Shown here one piece after another: positions 1 through 9,385 of a stretch of DNA of 64,000 nt; the stretch's first letter is position 1, and each line of letters begins with the position of its first letter. Both the position numbers and the translations under genes were made by a program. The stretch lies in assembly GCA_041504365.1 (NCBI GenBank), contig CP167917.1, forward strand, positions 558,001 to 622,000. Direction: 5' to 3'. Source of the stretch: Dryocola sp. LX212. GTDB lineage: Bacteria > Pseudomonadota > Gammaproteobacteria > Enterobacterales > Enterobacteriaceae. The notes below the pieces were generated by a model. The model had not been told where the DNA came from. It worked only from the letters and a program-made list of their open reading frames with translations, and ran no database searches.

Positions 1-246
1 GAGGATCCGCAGGTGTTTCTTGCCGCCACCAGCGCCAGTGGTAACGACGCGAGTTCGGGCGTGGGGCTGGCGTTATTTGACAGCCAGCAGCAGCTTATTA
101 TTCCGAATACGGAACCGGGCTATTTCGCCGCCATAAAAACTCGCGAAATGATTTTTCATTTCACCGCTCGTTATCGCTCGGTGTCAGAAAGCGTTAAGCC
201 AGGAAAACTCCACTCTGATGTCTGGTTTACGCTGGTCTATCCCTGA
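1..246 (+). CDS. fimI: Fimbrial subunit, FimI-like (C-terminal part; 5' end outside window)
   Basis: The frame is open from base 1 and gives 81 residues of a type 1 pilin-like subunit. It shows the family C-terminus: a GVGLALFD strand, an alternating FTARYRSV strand and a final VWFTLVYP ending in the aromatic-x-aromatic pattern used in donor-strand exchange. It lies just upstream of the chaperone gene, the position of fimI in the Salmonella fim operon (fimA-fimI-fimC-fimD-fimH-fimF). The N-terminus and signal peptide are missing, so it could also be the major subunit fimA if fimI is absent here. Confidence 0.75.
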   Translation, partial: EDPQVFLAATSASGNDASSGVGLALFDSQQQLIIPNTEPGYFAAIKTREMIFHFTARYRSVSESVKPGKLHSDVWFTLVYP

Positions 247-267
247 TTCGCCGTTTAATAAAAGTCT

Positions 268-975
268 ATGGTATCTGTCGTGATGAATAATGTAATTAAG
301 TCAGGCGCTGTCTTATTAGGATGGTTACTTTTCTCGTTTACGGTTCAGGCCGCCGGCGGAATTGGTCTTGGTGCCACGCGGGTGATCTATCCTGCCGATG
401 CAAAACAAACGTCCCTTTCTATTACCAACAGCGACAAAACGGAAAGATATCTGGTGAACTCCTGGGTCGAGAATAATCTCGGCGCAAAAGATAAGAGCTT
501 TATCGTGACGCCACCGCTGTTCGTCAGCGAGCCGAAAAGCGAAAATACCCTGCGCATTATTTATGTCGGCCAGCCGCTGCCGACGGATCGCGAATCTATT
601 TTCTGGATGAACGTGAAGGCGATCCCTTCAGTGGATAAAAACAGCGTGGAGAACCGCAACGTGCTCCAGCTGGCAATCATGTCGCGCATCAAGCTGTTCG
701 TACGCCCTAAAAACCTGCCAATGAAGCCGGAAGACGCGCTGAAGCAGCTGCGTTTTACGCGCAGCGGCGCGCATCTGAGCATCCATAATCCTTCCCCGTA
801 CTACGTTTCCACGGTCAACCTGAAGATAGGTAACGATAAGCTGCCCAACACGATGGTTGCGCCGAAAAGCGTGGCGCAGGTGGCCGTTGCGACCGGCATG
901 CAGGGAAAGATCACCTTTCAGACGGTGAACGATTACGGTGCGGTGACGCCGATGCAAGCAGGCCAGATGCAGTGA
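268..975 (+). CDS. fimC: Periplasmic fimbrial chaperone FimC (PapD family)
   Basis: Predicted 235-residue precursor with a hydrophobic signal peptide ending near QAA (about residue 28). The mature start [17 protein letters not shown] holds the conserved Arg of the PapD-family subunit-anchoring site, and the [17 protein letters not shown] stretch (about residues 131-147) is the G1 strand and domain linker with its conserved Lys and Arg-Pro. It binds pilus subunits in the periplasm and delivers them to the usher. The start is uncertain: a second ATG at 283 gives a more ordinary signal peptide, and neither start has a strong ribosome-binding site. It lies between the subunit and the usher in one operon. 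Confidence 0.9.
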   Translation: MVSVVMNNVIKSGAVLLGWLLFSFTVQAAGGIGLGATRVIYPADAKQTSLSITNSDKTERYLVNSWVENNLGAKDKSFIVTPPLFVSEPKSENTLRIIYVGQPLPTDRESIFWMNVKAIPSVDKNSVENRNVLQLAIMSRIKLFVRPKNLPMKPEDALKQLRFTRSGAHLSIHNPSPYYVSTVNLKIGNDKLPNTMVAPKSVAQVAVATGMQGKITFQTVNDYGAVTPMQAGQMQ

Positions 976-1006
976 TGCTGGCGGGCCGCAAAAGGGAATT
1001 CCGCAA

Positions 1007-3577
1007 ATGATGATTAAGCCGCTCGCGCCACTGGTGGTGGCGATCCTCACCGCGCTCTGCTCAGGGGCAGGCCACGCTGAAAGCTATTTTAACCCCCGCT
1101 TTTTGTCTGACGATGATGGCGCCGTGGCGGATTTGTCGCGCTTTGAAAAAGGCAGCCAGCAGGCGCCCGGCAGCTACCGCGTGGATATCTGGCGCAACGA
1201 CGAGTTTATCGCCACCGAAGACCTGCATTTTGTCGATGCGGGCAAGCAGGCGGCGGACCAGGCGACGAACGGCGGCCTTACACCGTGCCTGGACGGCGAC
1301 TGGCTGAAGCGGCTCGGGCTGAATATGCAGGCGTATCCGGCATTAGCGAAAGTGAAGGCGGGGGAGTGCATACCGCTGCCGCAAGCCATACCCGGCGCGA
1401 CTACTGCGTTTGATTTTAACAAGCTGCGCCTGGATATCAGCCTGCCCCAGGCGTCGCTGAACAACAGCGCACGCGGCTATATTCCGCCGGACCAGTGGGA
1501 CGAGGGGATCCCCGCGGCGCTGGTGAACTACACCTTTACCGGCAACCGCGGCAGCAACGACGACAGCTATTATCTCAGCCTGCAAAGCGGCCTTAACTGG
1601 GGAGCGTGGCGCCTGCGTAACAGCGGGGCCTGGAGCTATACCAGCGGGGACGGCTACCACAGCAATACCTGGAAGAACATCAGCACCTACGTGCAGCGCA
1701 CGGTTATTCCGCTCAAGGGCGAGCTGGTAATGGGCGACAGTAATACCGGCAGCGACGTATTCGACAGCGTTGGCTTTCGCGGCGCGCGCCTCTATTCGTC
1801 CGACAGTATGTATCCCGACAGCCTGCAAGGCTACGCGCCGACGGTGCGTGGGATTGCGCGGACCAATGCCAAAGTCACCGTTCGGCAGAACGGCTATGTG
1901 ATTTATCAAAGCTACGTATCGCCGGGGGCGTTTGCGATAAGCGACCTCAACCCGACCTCTTCCAGCGGCGACCTTGACGTCACCGTCGAAGAGAAAGACG
2001 GCAGCCAGCAGAACTACTCCGTGCCTTACTCCACCGTTCCGCTGCTGCAGCGCGAAGGGCGCTATAAGTACGATCTTGTGGCCGGGGATTTCCGCAGCGG
2101 CAACAGCCAGCAGGAGACGCCGTTTTTCGCCCAGGGAACGCTGATTGCCGGGCTGCCACACGGCTACACCGCCTACGGCGGGACGCAGCTGGCGGAGCGT
2201 TACACCGCCGCAGTGCTCGGCGTGGGCAAAAACCTCGGGGATTGGGGGGCCGTCTCCATGGACATTACCCATGCCCGTAGCACCCTGGCGGACGACAGCG
2301 ATCATCAGGGTCAGTCCCTGCGTTTTTTGTACGCCAAATCCCTGAGCGGCTACGGCACCAACTTCCAGCTTCTGGGGTATCGCTACTCAACGAAAGGGTT
2401 TTATACCCTTGATGAAGTGGCCTACAAAAACATAGAGGGCTACGAGTACGAGCTGGAGGACGACGGCAGCCACAACAAGGTGCCGGTCGCCCAGAGCTAC
2501 CACAACCTGCGCTACAGCAAGCGCGGGCGTTTTCAGGTGAATATCTCCCAGGCGATGGGGGATTACGGTTCGCTTTACGTCTCCGGCAGCCAGCAGACCT
2601 ACTGGGGCACGGACGACGACAATACCTGGTATCAGGCGGGCTACGCCAGCGGCTGGAAGGGAATCAGCTATTCGGTTTCTACGTCGTGGAGCAAGTCGAT
2701 TGGCCTCGCGGGCACCGATCGCATCGTGGCGTTCAACCTGTCGGTACCGTTCAGCGCGTTTCTGGGGAACGGCTATTCGCGGGACAGGGCAATCGATCGC
2801 GCCTACGCCACCTTTGTGACCAGCCGTAATTCCGACGGGCAGAGTACCGTGCAGGCGGGCGTCGGCGGCACGCTGCTGGAGGACCGCAACCTGAGCTACA
2901 GCGTGACACAGGGCCACAGCAGTTCAAACGGCTACAGCGGTAGCGCCACGGCTAACTGGCAGGCGACCTACGGCACCCTGGGGCTGGGCTACAACTATGA
3001 CCGCGATCAGCGTGAGTTTAACTGGCAGGCCGCCGGTGGGGTGGTAGGGCATGCCGACGGTGTCACCTTCAGCCAGCCGCTCGGGGACACCAACGTGCTA
3101 ATTAAGGCGCCGGGCGCGTCGGGCGTGAGCGTGGAAAACCAGACGGGGGTGAAAACCGACTGGCGGGGCTATGCCGTTATGCCTTACGCCACCGTCTACC
3201 GCTACAACCGCATCGCGCTGGATACCAATTCCATGGATAACCACACGGATATCGACAACAACGTCAGCAGCGTAGTGCCAACCGAAGGCGCGCTGGTGCG
3301 GGCGGCGTTTAACGCGCGGATCGGCGTGCGGGCCATCATCACCGTAAAACGCGCAGGCAGGCCGGTGCCGTTTGGTTCGGTGGTGCGTGAAGAGACCGGC
3401 GGGGCAACCAGCATGGTCGGCGACGACGGGCAAATTTACCTCAGCGGTCTGCCGCTTGCCGGGAAGCTGCTTATTCAGTGGGGCGACGGCAAAGGATCGC
3501 GGTGTACCGCCCCTTACGCGCTGCCAGAAGCGAGCCTGAAGCAGGCCGTGGTGGTTGCCACCGCCACCTGCTCATAG
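1007..3577 (+). CDS. fimD: Outer membrane fimbrial usher FimD
   Basis: Encodes 856 residues, the usual length for a fimbrial usher. It has a signal peptide ending near GHAES, then [20 protein letters not shown], the N-terminal chaperone-binding domain of FimD-type ushers. A long aromatic-rich beta-barrel part follows with a plug domain ([21 protein letters not shown], about residues 282-302). The C-terminal domain has the typical [13 protein letters not shown] and [12 protein letters not shown] strands, and a terminal Cys pair ([10 protein letters not shown] and the final TCS). It forms the secretion pore and assembly platform for the pilus. It may start at 1007 or 1010, and runs just ahead of the adhesin gene. 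Confidence 0.95.
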   Translation: MMIKPLAPLVVAILTALCSGAGHAESYFNPRFLSDDDGAVADLSRFEKGSQQAPGSYRVDIWRNDEFIATEDLHFVDAGKQAADQATNGGLTPCLDGDWLKRLGLNMQAYPALAKVKAGECIPLPQAIPGATTAFDFNKLRLDISLPQASLNNSARGYIPPDQWDEGIPAALVNYTFTGNRGSNDDSYYLSLQSGLNWGAWRLRNSGAWSYTSGDGYHSNTWKNISTYVQRTVIPLKGELVMGDSNTGSDVFDSVGFRGARLYSSDSMYPDSLQGYAPTVRGIARTNAKVTVRQNGYVIYQSYVSPGAFAISDLNPTSSSGDLDVTVEEKDGSQQNYSVPYSTVPLLQREGRYKYDLVAGDFRSGNSQQETPFFAQGTLIAGLPHGYTAYGGTQLAERYTAAVLGVGKNLGDWGAVSMDITHARSTLADDSDHQGQSLRFLYAKSLSGYGTNFQLLGYRYSTKGFYTLDEVAYKNIEGYEYELEDDGSHNKVPVAQSYHNLRYSKRGRFQVNISQAMGDYGSLYVSGSQQTYWGTDDDNTWYQAGYASGWKGISYSVSTSWSKSIGLAGTDRIVAFNLSVPFSAFLGNGYSRDRAIDRAYATFVTSRNSDGQSTVQAGVGGTLLEDRNLSYSVTQGHSSSNGYSGSATANWQATYGTLGLGYNYDRDQREFNWQAAGGVVGHADGVTFSQPLGDTNVLIKAPGASGVSVENQTGVKTDWRGYAVMPYATVYRYNRIALDTNSMDNHTDIDNNVSSVVPTEGALVRAAFNARIGVRAIITVKRAGRPVPFGSVVREETGGATSMVGDDGQIYLSGLPLAGKLLIQWGDGKGSRCTAPYALPEASLKQAVVVATATCS

Positions 3578-3596
3578 CGCCGTTAAGGAATTGAAA

Positions 3597-4601
3597 ATGA
3601 AACTAAAGACATCTCTTGCTGCCCTCGCGCTGCTGACCATTTCGACCCAGACGCATGCCACGGTCTGCCATAACACCGACGGCGTGCCAAAAGAGGTGAG
3701 CTATGACCTGTCCGACAAGTTTAATAGCTCCAATAACAACGTCGGGCAGATAGTCACGCTCGCGGAGAAATCCGGTTGGGTAGGGGTTAACGCCACCTGT
3801 CCCGCCGGGACGAGCGGCAAAACCACGATGCGCAGCTACGAGACCGACCTGCCCATTCAGGAAACCCTGGACGGTTATAAATATCTGAAGATAAATGACT
3901 ACCTGAACGGCGGCATGCGGATCACCGACAGCTACGCCGGCGTTTTTTATCCGCCGGTCAGATATATCCAGATGGGGTCGCACCCGAACGTTCCCAAGCA
4001 GAAGCCCTTTCCGGTTAAGGACTCCAACCTAATCTTTCGCCTCAAGGTGACGCGTAAGTTTATCAATATGGTGCCGATCCCCCGGCAGACCATGTTCCGC
4101 GTCTATGTCACGACCAGCAAATCCGACCCGCTGACCACGGCGGTTTACACCATCAGCTACAGCGGCAAAGTCGAGGTGCCGCAGACCTGTGAAATCAACG
4201 CCGGACAGGTCATCGAGTTCGATTTTGGCGATATCGGCGCGGCGCTCTTTAGCCAGGCGGGCGCCGGAAACCGCCCGCAGGGAGTCACGCCGCAGAGCAA
4301 AACCATCGGCATAAAATGCACTAACGTCGACGCGCAGTCGTACCTGACCCTGCGGCTTGAGGCGGAAAAGCAGTCCGGTAACATGATGGTTTCCGACAAC
4401 AGCGATCTTGGCTTTATCGTTTCCGACAGCAGCGGCGTGCCGCTGACGCCGAACAATCTGGGCAGCAAAATTAATTTCCGTCTCGACGACGCCGCCGCGG
4501 CCCGGGTGGGGGTCCGCGCCTGGCCGGTGAGCGTGACGGGGAATAAGCCCGCCGAAGGGCCCTTCACCTCACGCGGCTATTTACGGGTGGATTATGACTG
4601 A
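3597..4601 (+). CDS. fimH: Two-domain tip adhesin, FimH-like
   Basis: Encodes 334 residues from the ATG preceded by AAGGAA at good spacing. The signal peptide ends at THA (about residue 20). Residues 21-180 form a divergent lectin-like domain with a Cys pair (TVCHN...NATCPAG). Residues 190-334 form a pilin domain starting at PQTCEINAGQVIEFDFGDIGA with its own disulphide (CEIN...IKCTN) and the closing GYLRVDYD strand. This matches FimH-type adhesins, which sit at the fibre tip and bind glycans. The position after the usher agrees with Salmonella fimH. The receptor cannot be inferred. Its end overlaps the next gene by 8 nt, so the two are translationally coupled. Confidence 0.88.
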   Translation: MKLKTSLAALALLTISTQTHATVCHNTDGVPKEVSYDLSDKFNSSNNNVGQIVTLAEKSGWVGVNATCPAGTSGKTTMRSYETDLPIQETLDGYKYLKINDYLNGGMRITDSYAGVFYPPVRYIQMGSHPNVPKQKPFPVKDSNLIFRLKVTRKFINMVPIPRQTMFRVYVTTSKSDPLTTAVYTISYSGKVEVPQTCEINAGQVIEFDFGDIGAALFSQAGAGNRPQGVTPQSKTIGIKCTNVDAQSYLTLRLEAEKQSGNMMVSDNSDLGFIVSDSSGVPLTPNNLGSKINFRLDDAAAARVGVRAWPVSVTGNKPAEGPFTSRGYLRVDYD

Positions 4602-5121
4602 TATACGCATCAGCAGCCTGCTGGCGCTTACGCTCGCAGCGTTATCCGCCAGCGCCGGAGCGAACACTTCTCTCGGGGAAATCAACATCGAACTGCGCGG
4701 CAACGTCGTGGACTACAGCTGCTATGTGGAAGCCGGGGAAGATAATAAAACCGTGCAGCTGGGCACGTGGCCGACCAAACAGCTGAGTACGGTCGGCAGC
4801 ACCACCCAGAGCATGCCCTTCACGGTGAAGCTAAACGGCTGTCCGCCTGGATCCGCCTCCATTACGTTTTCTGGTAAAACGGCCAGCGGCAACCCGAGCC
4901 TGCTGGCGCTAAACGGCAGCAGCAGCGCGAAGAATGTTGCGGTGCAGCTGCGGGATAAAGATAAGGTGCAGCTGCCGCTGGAGCAGGCCAGCCAGGACGT
5001 GGCTGTGGATGCGGACGGTAACGCGACGCTAAGATTTTACGCTAATTATATCGCGTTGACGGATAACCCACAGCCCGGCAAGGCGGACGCAGATGCGACA
5101 TTTATGATTAATTATTATTGA
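4594..5121 (+). CDS. fimF: Minor fimbrial subunit FimF-like
   Basis: Encodes a 175-residue pilin with a signal peptide ending near AGANT. The mature protein begins with an N-terminal donor strand (GEINIELRGNVVDYSCYVE), has a conserved Cys pair (DYSCYV and LNGCPPG), and ends with DATFMINYY, the penultimate-Tyr pattern recognised by chaperones. As the last gene of the structural operon, after the adhesin, it corresponds to Salmonella fimF, an adaptor between the tip adhesin and the rod. The start overlaps the fimH stop. A strong terminator follows. Confidence 0.85.
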   Translation: MTDIRISSLLALTLAALSASAGANTSLGEINIELRGNVVDYSCYVEAGEDNKTVQLGTWPTKQLSTVGSTTQSMPFTVKLNGCPPGSASITFSGKTASGNPSLLALNGSSSAKNVAVQLRDKDKVQLPLEQASQDVAVDADGNATLRFYANYIALTDNPQPGKADADATFMINYY

Positions 5122-5147
5122 GTGTCCAGGATGATTCTTGGGGCATT

Positions 5148-5183
5148 AAAAAAGTCCGGGGGCCAACAACTCCCGGATTTTTT
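5148..5183. terminator. Bidirectional rho-independent terminator between fimF and fimZ
   Basis: Stem TCCGGG/CCCGGA with an 11-nt loop, preceded by six A and followed by six T, so it can end transcription from both converging units (fimF on plus, fimZ on minus). Confidence 0.85.
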
Positions 5184-5196
5184 GCAGGTTACGACT

Positions 5197-5829
5197 TTAT
5201 AATAATTCTTTGACGCGGGCGTAATCGATAAGCTCAACGATGGAACTGACGCGCAGCTTGGAGAAAATATTTGCTTTGTGGGCGCTGATCGTTTTGTTAC
5301 TCAACAATAGCTGCTCGGCGATTTCCTTATTGGATAAACCGTTAGCCAGATAGCGTAATACCGTCACTTCACGATTCGAGAGCGGCATATCGTCAACCGT
5401 ACCCTGCTGTGATTTAGCATTGCTGATAAAATTCAGCGTGTCCGACGGGAAGAAGGAGTAGCCCGAAAGCAGCATTTCCACCGCGTTATAGATATCTTCC
5501 TGCTCTTTTCTTTTGCTGACAAAACCGTTGGCGCCCGCCTGAATGGCGCGCCCGGCATAGAAGCGTTCAGACTTGGAGGAGAGGAATAATATTTTTGTAT
5601 CTTGTTGTATTCCCTTTATTCTCTTCAGTAAAGAGAAGCCATCAACGCCCGGAAGTTCAATATCCAGGATCACCAGATCGACAGGATGGCTGCGCATATA
5701 CTCAATGACCTCCCGGCCACTGTCCGTTTTTAGCACGACACTGATATCTTTATTTTTCTGTAACAGCACTTCTATCGACATGCGGACAATAGGGTGCTCG
5801 TCCATAATGATTACGGATGCAGGTTTCAT
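5197..5829 (-). CDS. fimZ: Response regulator FimZ, activator of type 1 fimbriae
   Basis: Encodes a 210-residue NarL/FixJ-type response regulator closely resembling Salmonella FimZ as I recall it (opening MKPASVIIMDEHPIVRMSIE). The receiver domain has acidic residues at 10-11 and the phospho-acceptor Asp56 in DLVILDIELPG. The LuxR-type helix-turn-helix spans about residues 147-205 (LSNREVTVLRYLANGLSNKEIAEQ). A longer frame exists upstream, but the ATG chosen has GAGG about 8 nt before it and gives the family length. FimZ binds the fimA promoter in Salmonella. It is encoded opposite to the structural operon, as in Salmonella, with no partner kinase gene nearby. Confidence 0.93.
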   Translation of the reverse strand: MKPASVIIMDEHPIVRMSIEVLLQKNKDISVVLKTDSGREVIEYMRSHPVDLVILDIELPGVDGFSLLKRIKGIQQDTKILFLSSKSERFYAGRAIQAGANGFVSKRKEQEDIYNAVEMLLSGYSFFPSDTLNFISNAKSQQGTVDDMPLSNREVTVLRYLANGLSNKEIAEQLLLSNKTISAHKANIFSKLRVSSIVELIDYARVKELL

Positions 5830-6419
5830 TTTTTTTGCCTCGGATTGTTTGAGGTAAACATCGCGTTGACGCAGGGTCAATGGCAGCGAAAGTTATGAAA
5901 TGTTAACTGGCTGATTTTGAAAATATATGTCTGGCACACTCCCTGATTAGAATAATGATTCCGTGATGTTATATATTTTTGATAAGTGATGGGCGTCATG
6001 AAAAATTATCTGAAGGTTGCCAGAGATTCATTTTCATGGTGCTGAAATAGATGGGCTGATTATACAGTCATAATATTTGAGAGAAAGTCTGCTGTTTCCA
6101 GCGGGGGCCGGAAGCGTTATTAAGTTCTAAATGGCTGGCGGTTATTTCTACAATCCAGATAAACATACCACTTCTCACCTGGCGAATGGATGGAAAGTTT
6201 GTTTTAATTATCAAAAATAGTAGTAAACACCTAATGTTTAAAAGTTGTTAACAGTTTGCTGGCGAAAACAATCGTTTGATCACCCTGGCTGTACTTTTAC
6301 CGGGATTATCGCACTCCAGGAATTTTTATAAGTGTTAATTGAATGATCTAATTTAACAACTTATAAACATTGAAAATAAGTAGTTTCTTAACTTTCATCC
6401 GCAAGTCAGTAGGTTACGC
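5830..6419. other. AT-rich intergenic region between fimZ and the fimY-like gene
   Basis: About 590 nt, clearly richer in A and T than the flanking genes. No convincing open frame, tRNA or repeat is visible. It must hold the fimZ promoter, because fimZ reads leftward from its left edge. Long AT-rich leaders are typical of H-NS-controlled fimbrial regulators (inference). Confidence 0.5.
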
Positions 6420-7181
6420 TTATACCCTGCGCTCTGATGCGGGGGTCGATAATTCATTAAGCAAATGAATCAATGCCTTTCTACTTGCCAGGCCAATGCG
6501 TTTGGCCAGCCGCCCGAGGGTGTAGACCACCGAGTGGTAGGGCTTATTCAGCGAGGCGGCAACGGTTTTTAGCGAATCCCCCTGTGCCAGCGCCATCAGC
6601 AGGCGCCACTCCCTGCGGGTGAGCGCATCATTCTGCCGCGTATAGTTAGCCTGAACGGACGGCTGCGAACAAGGTTGCTGCATCAATAAAAGTGACAAAA
6701 TGCCCGGAGGTAGCCTGCGTTCAATGACGCTACAGTTTGCCGCCGCGACAATCAGGCAGGACGCGGCGGGATTGCGACCGGCAGTAAGCAGAATGATGAT
6801 GATGCCGGGATAAGCCTGGTGCCACTGGCGCAGGGTATTGAGTACGCTGATGGCGGAAGCGGCAATGCCGTCGAGATCGATAACGATTCGCGGTATGGGC
6901 TTCTGCTCGAAAAACCACGTCACCTCTTCGAGGGTAGAGCAGAGATGCGTTCGGATGTGGCGGAAAATGTAGCGGGTGAGGGCCAGGGAAAGATAGGCGT
7001 CATGACTGACCAGCAGCAGTTCGACGGCCGGTTGTGGGCTTCCCGTTCGCAGCTGCTGCTGCAAATACTCTAGCCTGTCGAAAATCATCGGCTTGCTCAG
7101 GCTAATCGGATTAACGGGACCATCGATGCTGATGCGGCGGTATTTTCTTTTACGTGCGGCTAATTGCAAATGCTCACTCAC
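6420..7181 (-). CDS. fimY: LuxR-type regulator, FimY-like
   Basis: Encodes 253 residues. Residues about 50-160 are a degenerate receiver-like domain (VELLLVSHDAYLSLALTRYI, PRIVIDLDGIAASAISVLNTL), and about 190-245 a LuxR-family helix-turn-helix (LTRREWRLLMALAQGDSLKTVAASLN). Between fimZ and fimW, on the same strand as both, this is the place of Salmonella fimY, a co-activator of fim expression. The assignment rests on position and architecture; similarity to FimY was not computed. The longest frame starts at GTG and no clear ribosome-binding site decides the start. Confidence 0.72.
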   Translation of the reverse strand: MSEHLQLAARKRKYRRISIDGPVNPISLSKPMIFDRLEYLQQQLRTGSPQPAVELLLVSHDAYLSLALTRYIFRHIRTHLCSTLEEVTWFFEQKPIPRIVIDLDGIAASAISVLNTLRQWHQAYPGIIIILLTAGRNPAASCLIVAAANCSVIERRLPPGILSLLLMQQPCSQPSVQANYTRQNDALTRREWRLLMALAQGDSLKTVAASLNKPYHSVVYTLGRLAKRIGLASRKALIHLLNELSTPASERRV

Positions 7182-7528
7182 TGGCTGACCGATCGGGTTT
7201 GTTTTCAGAGATAGTGCCCGACGCTGGATACTTCAGAATGCCTTAGATTAATACTGAATCGCCGGGCGCATCAGCGCTGTTTGTGGCGAACAATCCCTCT
7301 GCCCGGCTAATTTCACTTAAGGAGAGTTAAAATAATCAGAAACCGGAACCGTGGCAGTTTCTGATAATGTTGAAGTTGAAGCTATTTTGTCAGTAGAGAA
7401 AATTGGCGGATATTAGTGGTGGCCTAAAGAGCGTAAGGAAAAATCTTAATGGTAAGGCTGAAAAGTGAATGTAGTCGGCAAGAAAATAAAACCAACGGAC
7501 TTTTGCACTTTATTTAACGCGTCCGCAA
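7182..7528. other. Intergenic region between the fimY-like gene and fimW
   Basis: 347 nt without a supported gene. It contains a perfect 9-bp inverted repeat ATCAGAAAC/GTTTCTGAT (arms 7335-7343 and 7357-7365, 13-nt spacer), which could be an operator or a leader hairpin for the fimY-like gene. Confidence 0.45.
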
Positions 7529-8131
7529 TCAGGGGAATAAGAAATGTAGGTTGACTCGGATGAATCTAATCAGCCCCTGATTATTATTGATGCTGAGTTT
7601 TTTCATGATCGCCTTACGATGCTGCACGGCCTGCGACTCGTCAATTTTCATCAGTAACGCCGCGTTTGAGAGCGAATGCCCGCAGGCGATATATTTCAGC
7701 AGTTCACGCTCGGTAATGGAGAAATGGCGCGTGGTGCAGAATTTACAAACGGCGGCGGGCACGGCAAGCGTATGTTTGCCCCGTCTGGATAACTCCGTCC
7801 AGTGGGCGATCTTGGCGGCTATTTGATCGATTTCTTCTTCGCGATAAATAACCGGCAGCATATATAGACAGGGGCGGAACATCAGCCTTTCATGTTCCAG
7901 GCGGCGGCAAATAAGGATCACCCGCTGGGTTCGCGTGGTTTGGGGAATTTTATAGCAGTCGGCGGTAATCCAGCTGTCATCAAGAGAAATAAAAGCCACG
8001 TCGGCGGCGTCATGATGCTCAGCGGATAAAAACTGAAAAGCTTCGTGCCGTCGGCTGCATATTTGTTCAACAATGATTTTTATTCCGTGGGCAAAGGGGC
8101 GATTTTTTTCCCGCAGGGCAATGGTAAGCAT
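7529..8131 (-). CDS. fimW: FimW-like regulator of type 1 fimbriae
   Basis: Encodes 200 residues from the ATG that follows AAGGA at 5-nt spacing; a longer GTG-started frame (to 8197) is less likely. The length is close to Salmonella FimW. The N-terminal half is a receiver-like fold without a clear phospho-Asp (MLTIALREKNRPFAHGIKII, CLYMLPVIYREEEIDQI). The C-terminal half carries a LuxR-type helix-turn-helix (FSITERELLKYIACGHSLSNAALLM, about residues 135-160) and a CxxC-like KFCTT segment. In Salmonella FimW represses fim expression, acting through FimZ. Its position beyond fimY supports the call. Confidence 0.8.
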   Translation of the reverse strand: MLTIALREKNRPFAHGIKIIVEQICSRRHEAFQFLSAEHHDAADVAFISLDDSWITADCYKIPQTTRTQRVILICRRLEHERLMFRPCLYMLPVIYREEEIDQIAAKIAHWTELSRRGKHTLAVPAAVCKFCTTRHFSITERELLKYIACGHSLSNAALLMKIDESQAVQHRKAIMKKLSINNNQGLIRFIRVNLHFLFP

Positions 8132-8281
8132 AAGGATCCTTGTGGCAGTCGAAACCGGAACAGGATCATAGATAAAATTTATCGAATTAAGAATCACTTG
8201 CGACTTAATTCCCCCGGCGTGCGGGATGAGTTATTGCCAGGCTATTTCCTGGCATACCCGAACGCTGTCGGGAGGAATTTG

Positions 8282-9217
8282 CTATAAGCGCACCACCATA
8301 TCCGCCGCGTCGCTTTGCCGGAGCCAGTCGCGAGCGTTAATCCTCAGCATCTCCAGAAAGGTGTTGCCTGCGGTGGAGAGGCGGCCAATGTTCGGGCACA
8401 GCACGCCGATGCTGGTGGCGGGCAGCACTTCGCGCAGCGCCAGCGGACGCAGGTTAACGTTATAGCCCGGAAAGCGCAGGCGCACCGACGTCCACATGCT
8501 CACCATGTCCGCCTGCTCCATCATGCGCGCCATCACCCACGGCGAGGAGCAATGCACGATATTCTGCGGCTGTGGCAGGTTATAGCGGCGGAATACCTGC
8601 GCCAGAATGGAGTGCTCCCCCGGCTCGTCCCAGTCCAGCCAGGGATAGTTCATCAGGCTTTTTAACGAGGTGGTGTGGGTGATCGGATGCTGGTCGCCTG
8701 CGATGATCGTATTGCTCAGGGCGTACAGCGGTTCGTAATACATTCCTGACTGAACGATGCTGGTACCCGCGGTCAGCACCGCGATATCCAGCCGCTGGTT
8801 TTGCAGCGCGTCGAGGATCTGATGCGGCCGACCCTCCATCGCTACCAGCTTGACGCCGGGATAGCGGGACTGAAACTCAATCATCGTGTTGGTAAACGGC
8901 CCGTAGGAGGCGGCAGAGGTGAAGCCTACCCGCAGCTGGCGCATGGCCTTGCCGAGCAGGTGGTCAATCTCTTCACGGGCCTGGTGCAGCGAACGATCGA
9001 TGTCACGGGCATGGCGCAGCAGCACCTGGCCATATTCGTTTAACGTCACGCCGCGTGACGAGCGTTGCAGAATTGGCAGGCCGATTTCCGCCTCCATCTC
9101 CTGAATGGTTTTCGAAATGGCGGGCTGCGTCAGGTTCAGCGCCTTCGCCGCTTTGCCAATGCTGCCCTGTGCCGCAACTTCCAACAGAATATCTAATTGA
9201 TTTAGCTTTAATTTCAT
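8282..9217 (-). CDS. LysR-family transcriptional regulator
   Basis: Encodes 311 residues with an N-terminal winged helix-turn-helix (LDILLEVAAQGSIGKAAKALN, about residues 8-28, then LTQPAISKTIQEMEAEIG) and a C-terminal periplasmic-binding-like effector domain (LRVGFTSAASYGPF onward). It is transcribed away from the MFS transporter gene with about 170 nt between, so it most likely controls the transporter-amidohydrolase pair. The effector is unknown; an aromatic or acylated amino acid would fit the hydrolase. The protein is complete and has no unusual features. Confidence 0.9.
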   Translation of the reverse strand: MKLKLNQLDILLEVAAQGSIGKAAKALNLTQPAISKTIQEMEAEIGLPILQRSSRGVTLNEYGQVLLRHARDIDRSLHQAREEIDHLLGKAMRQLRVGFTSAASYGPFTNTMIEFQSRYPGVKLVAMEGRPHQILDALQNQRLDIAVLTAGTSIVQSGMYYEPLYALSNTIIAGDQHPITHTTSLKSLMNYPWLDWDEPGEHSILAQVFRRYNLPQPQNIVHCSSPWVMARMMEQADMVSMWTSVRLRFPGYNVNLRPLALREVLPATSIGVLCPNIGRLSTAGNTFLEMLRINARDWLRQSDAADMVVRL

Positions 9218-9385
9218 TGGATGCCTTCGCGAGATTCACCGCAGTGGTGCAAATTTTGCCCAGCAACAATACAAAGAATATAACCAAAGGCATAACGAAT
9301 TTTTATGATTGCGATGTTCTTTTTTTATGCAGATAGTGCAAAAGGCGCCCATTTTTCACATCTTCGCAACAGAAAGGAAATGAGC

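Noticed and set aside
1343-2305. A 320-codon antisense frame inside the usher gene
   Set aside because: GC-rich coding DNA often gives long open frames on the other strand; this one has no ribosome-binding site or recognisable sequence.
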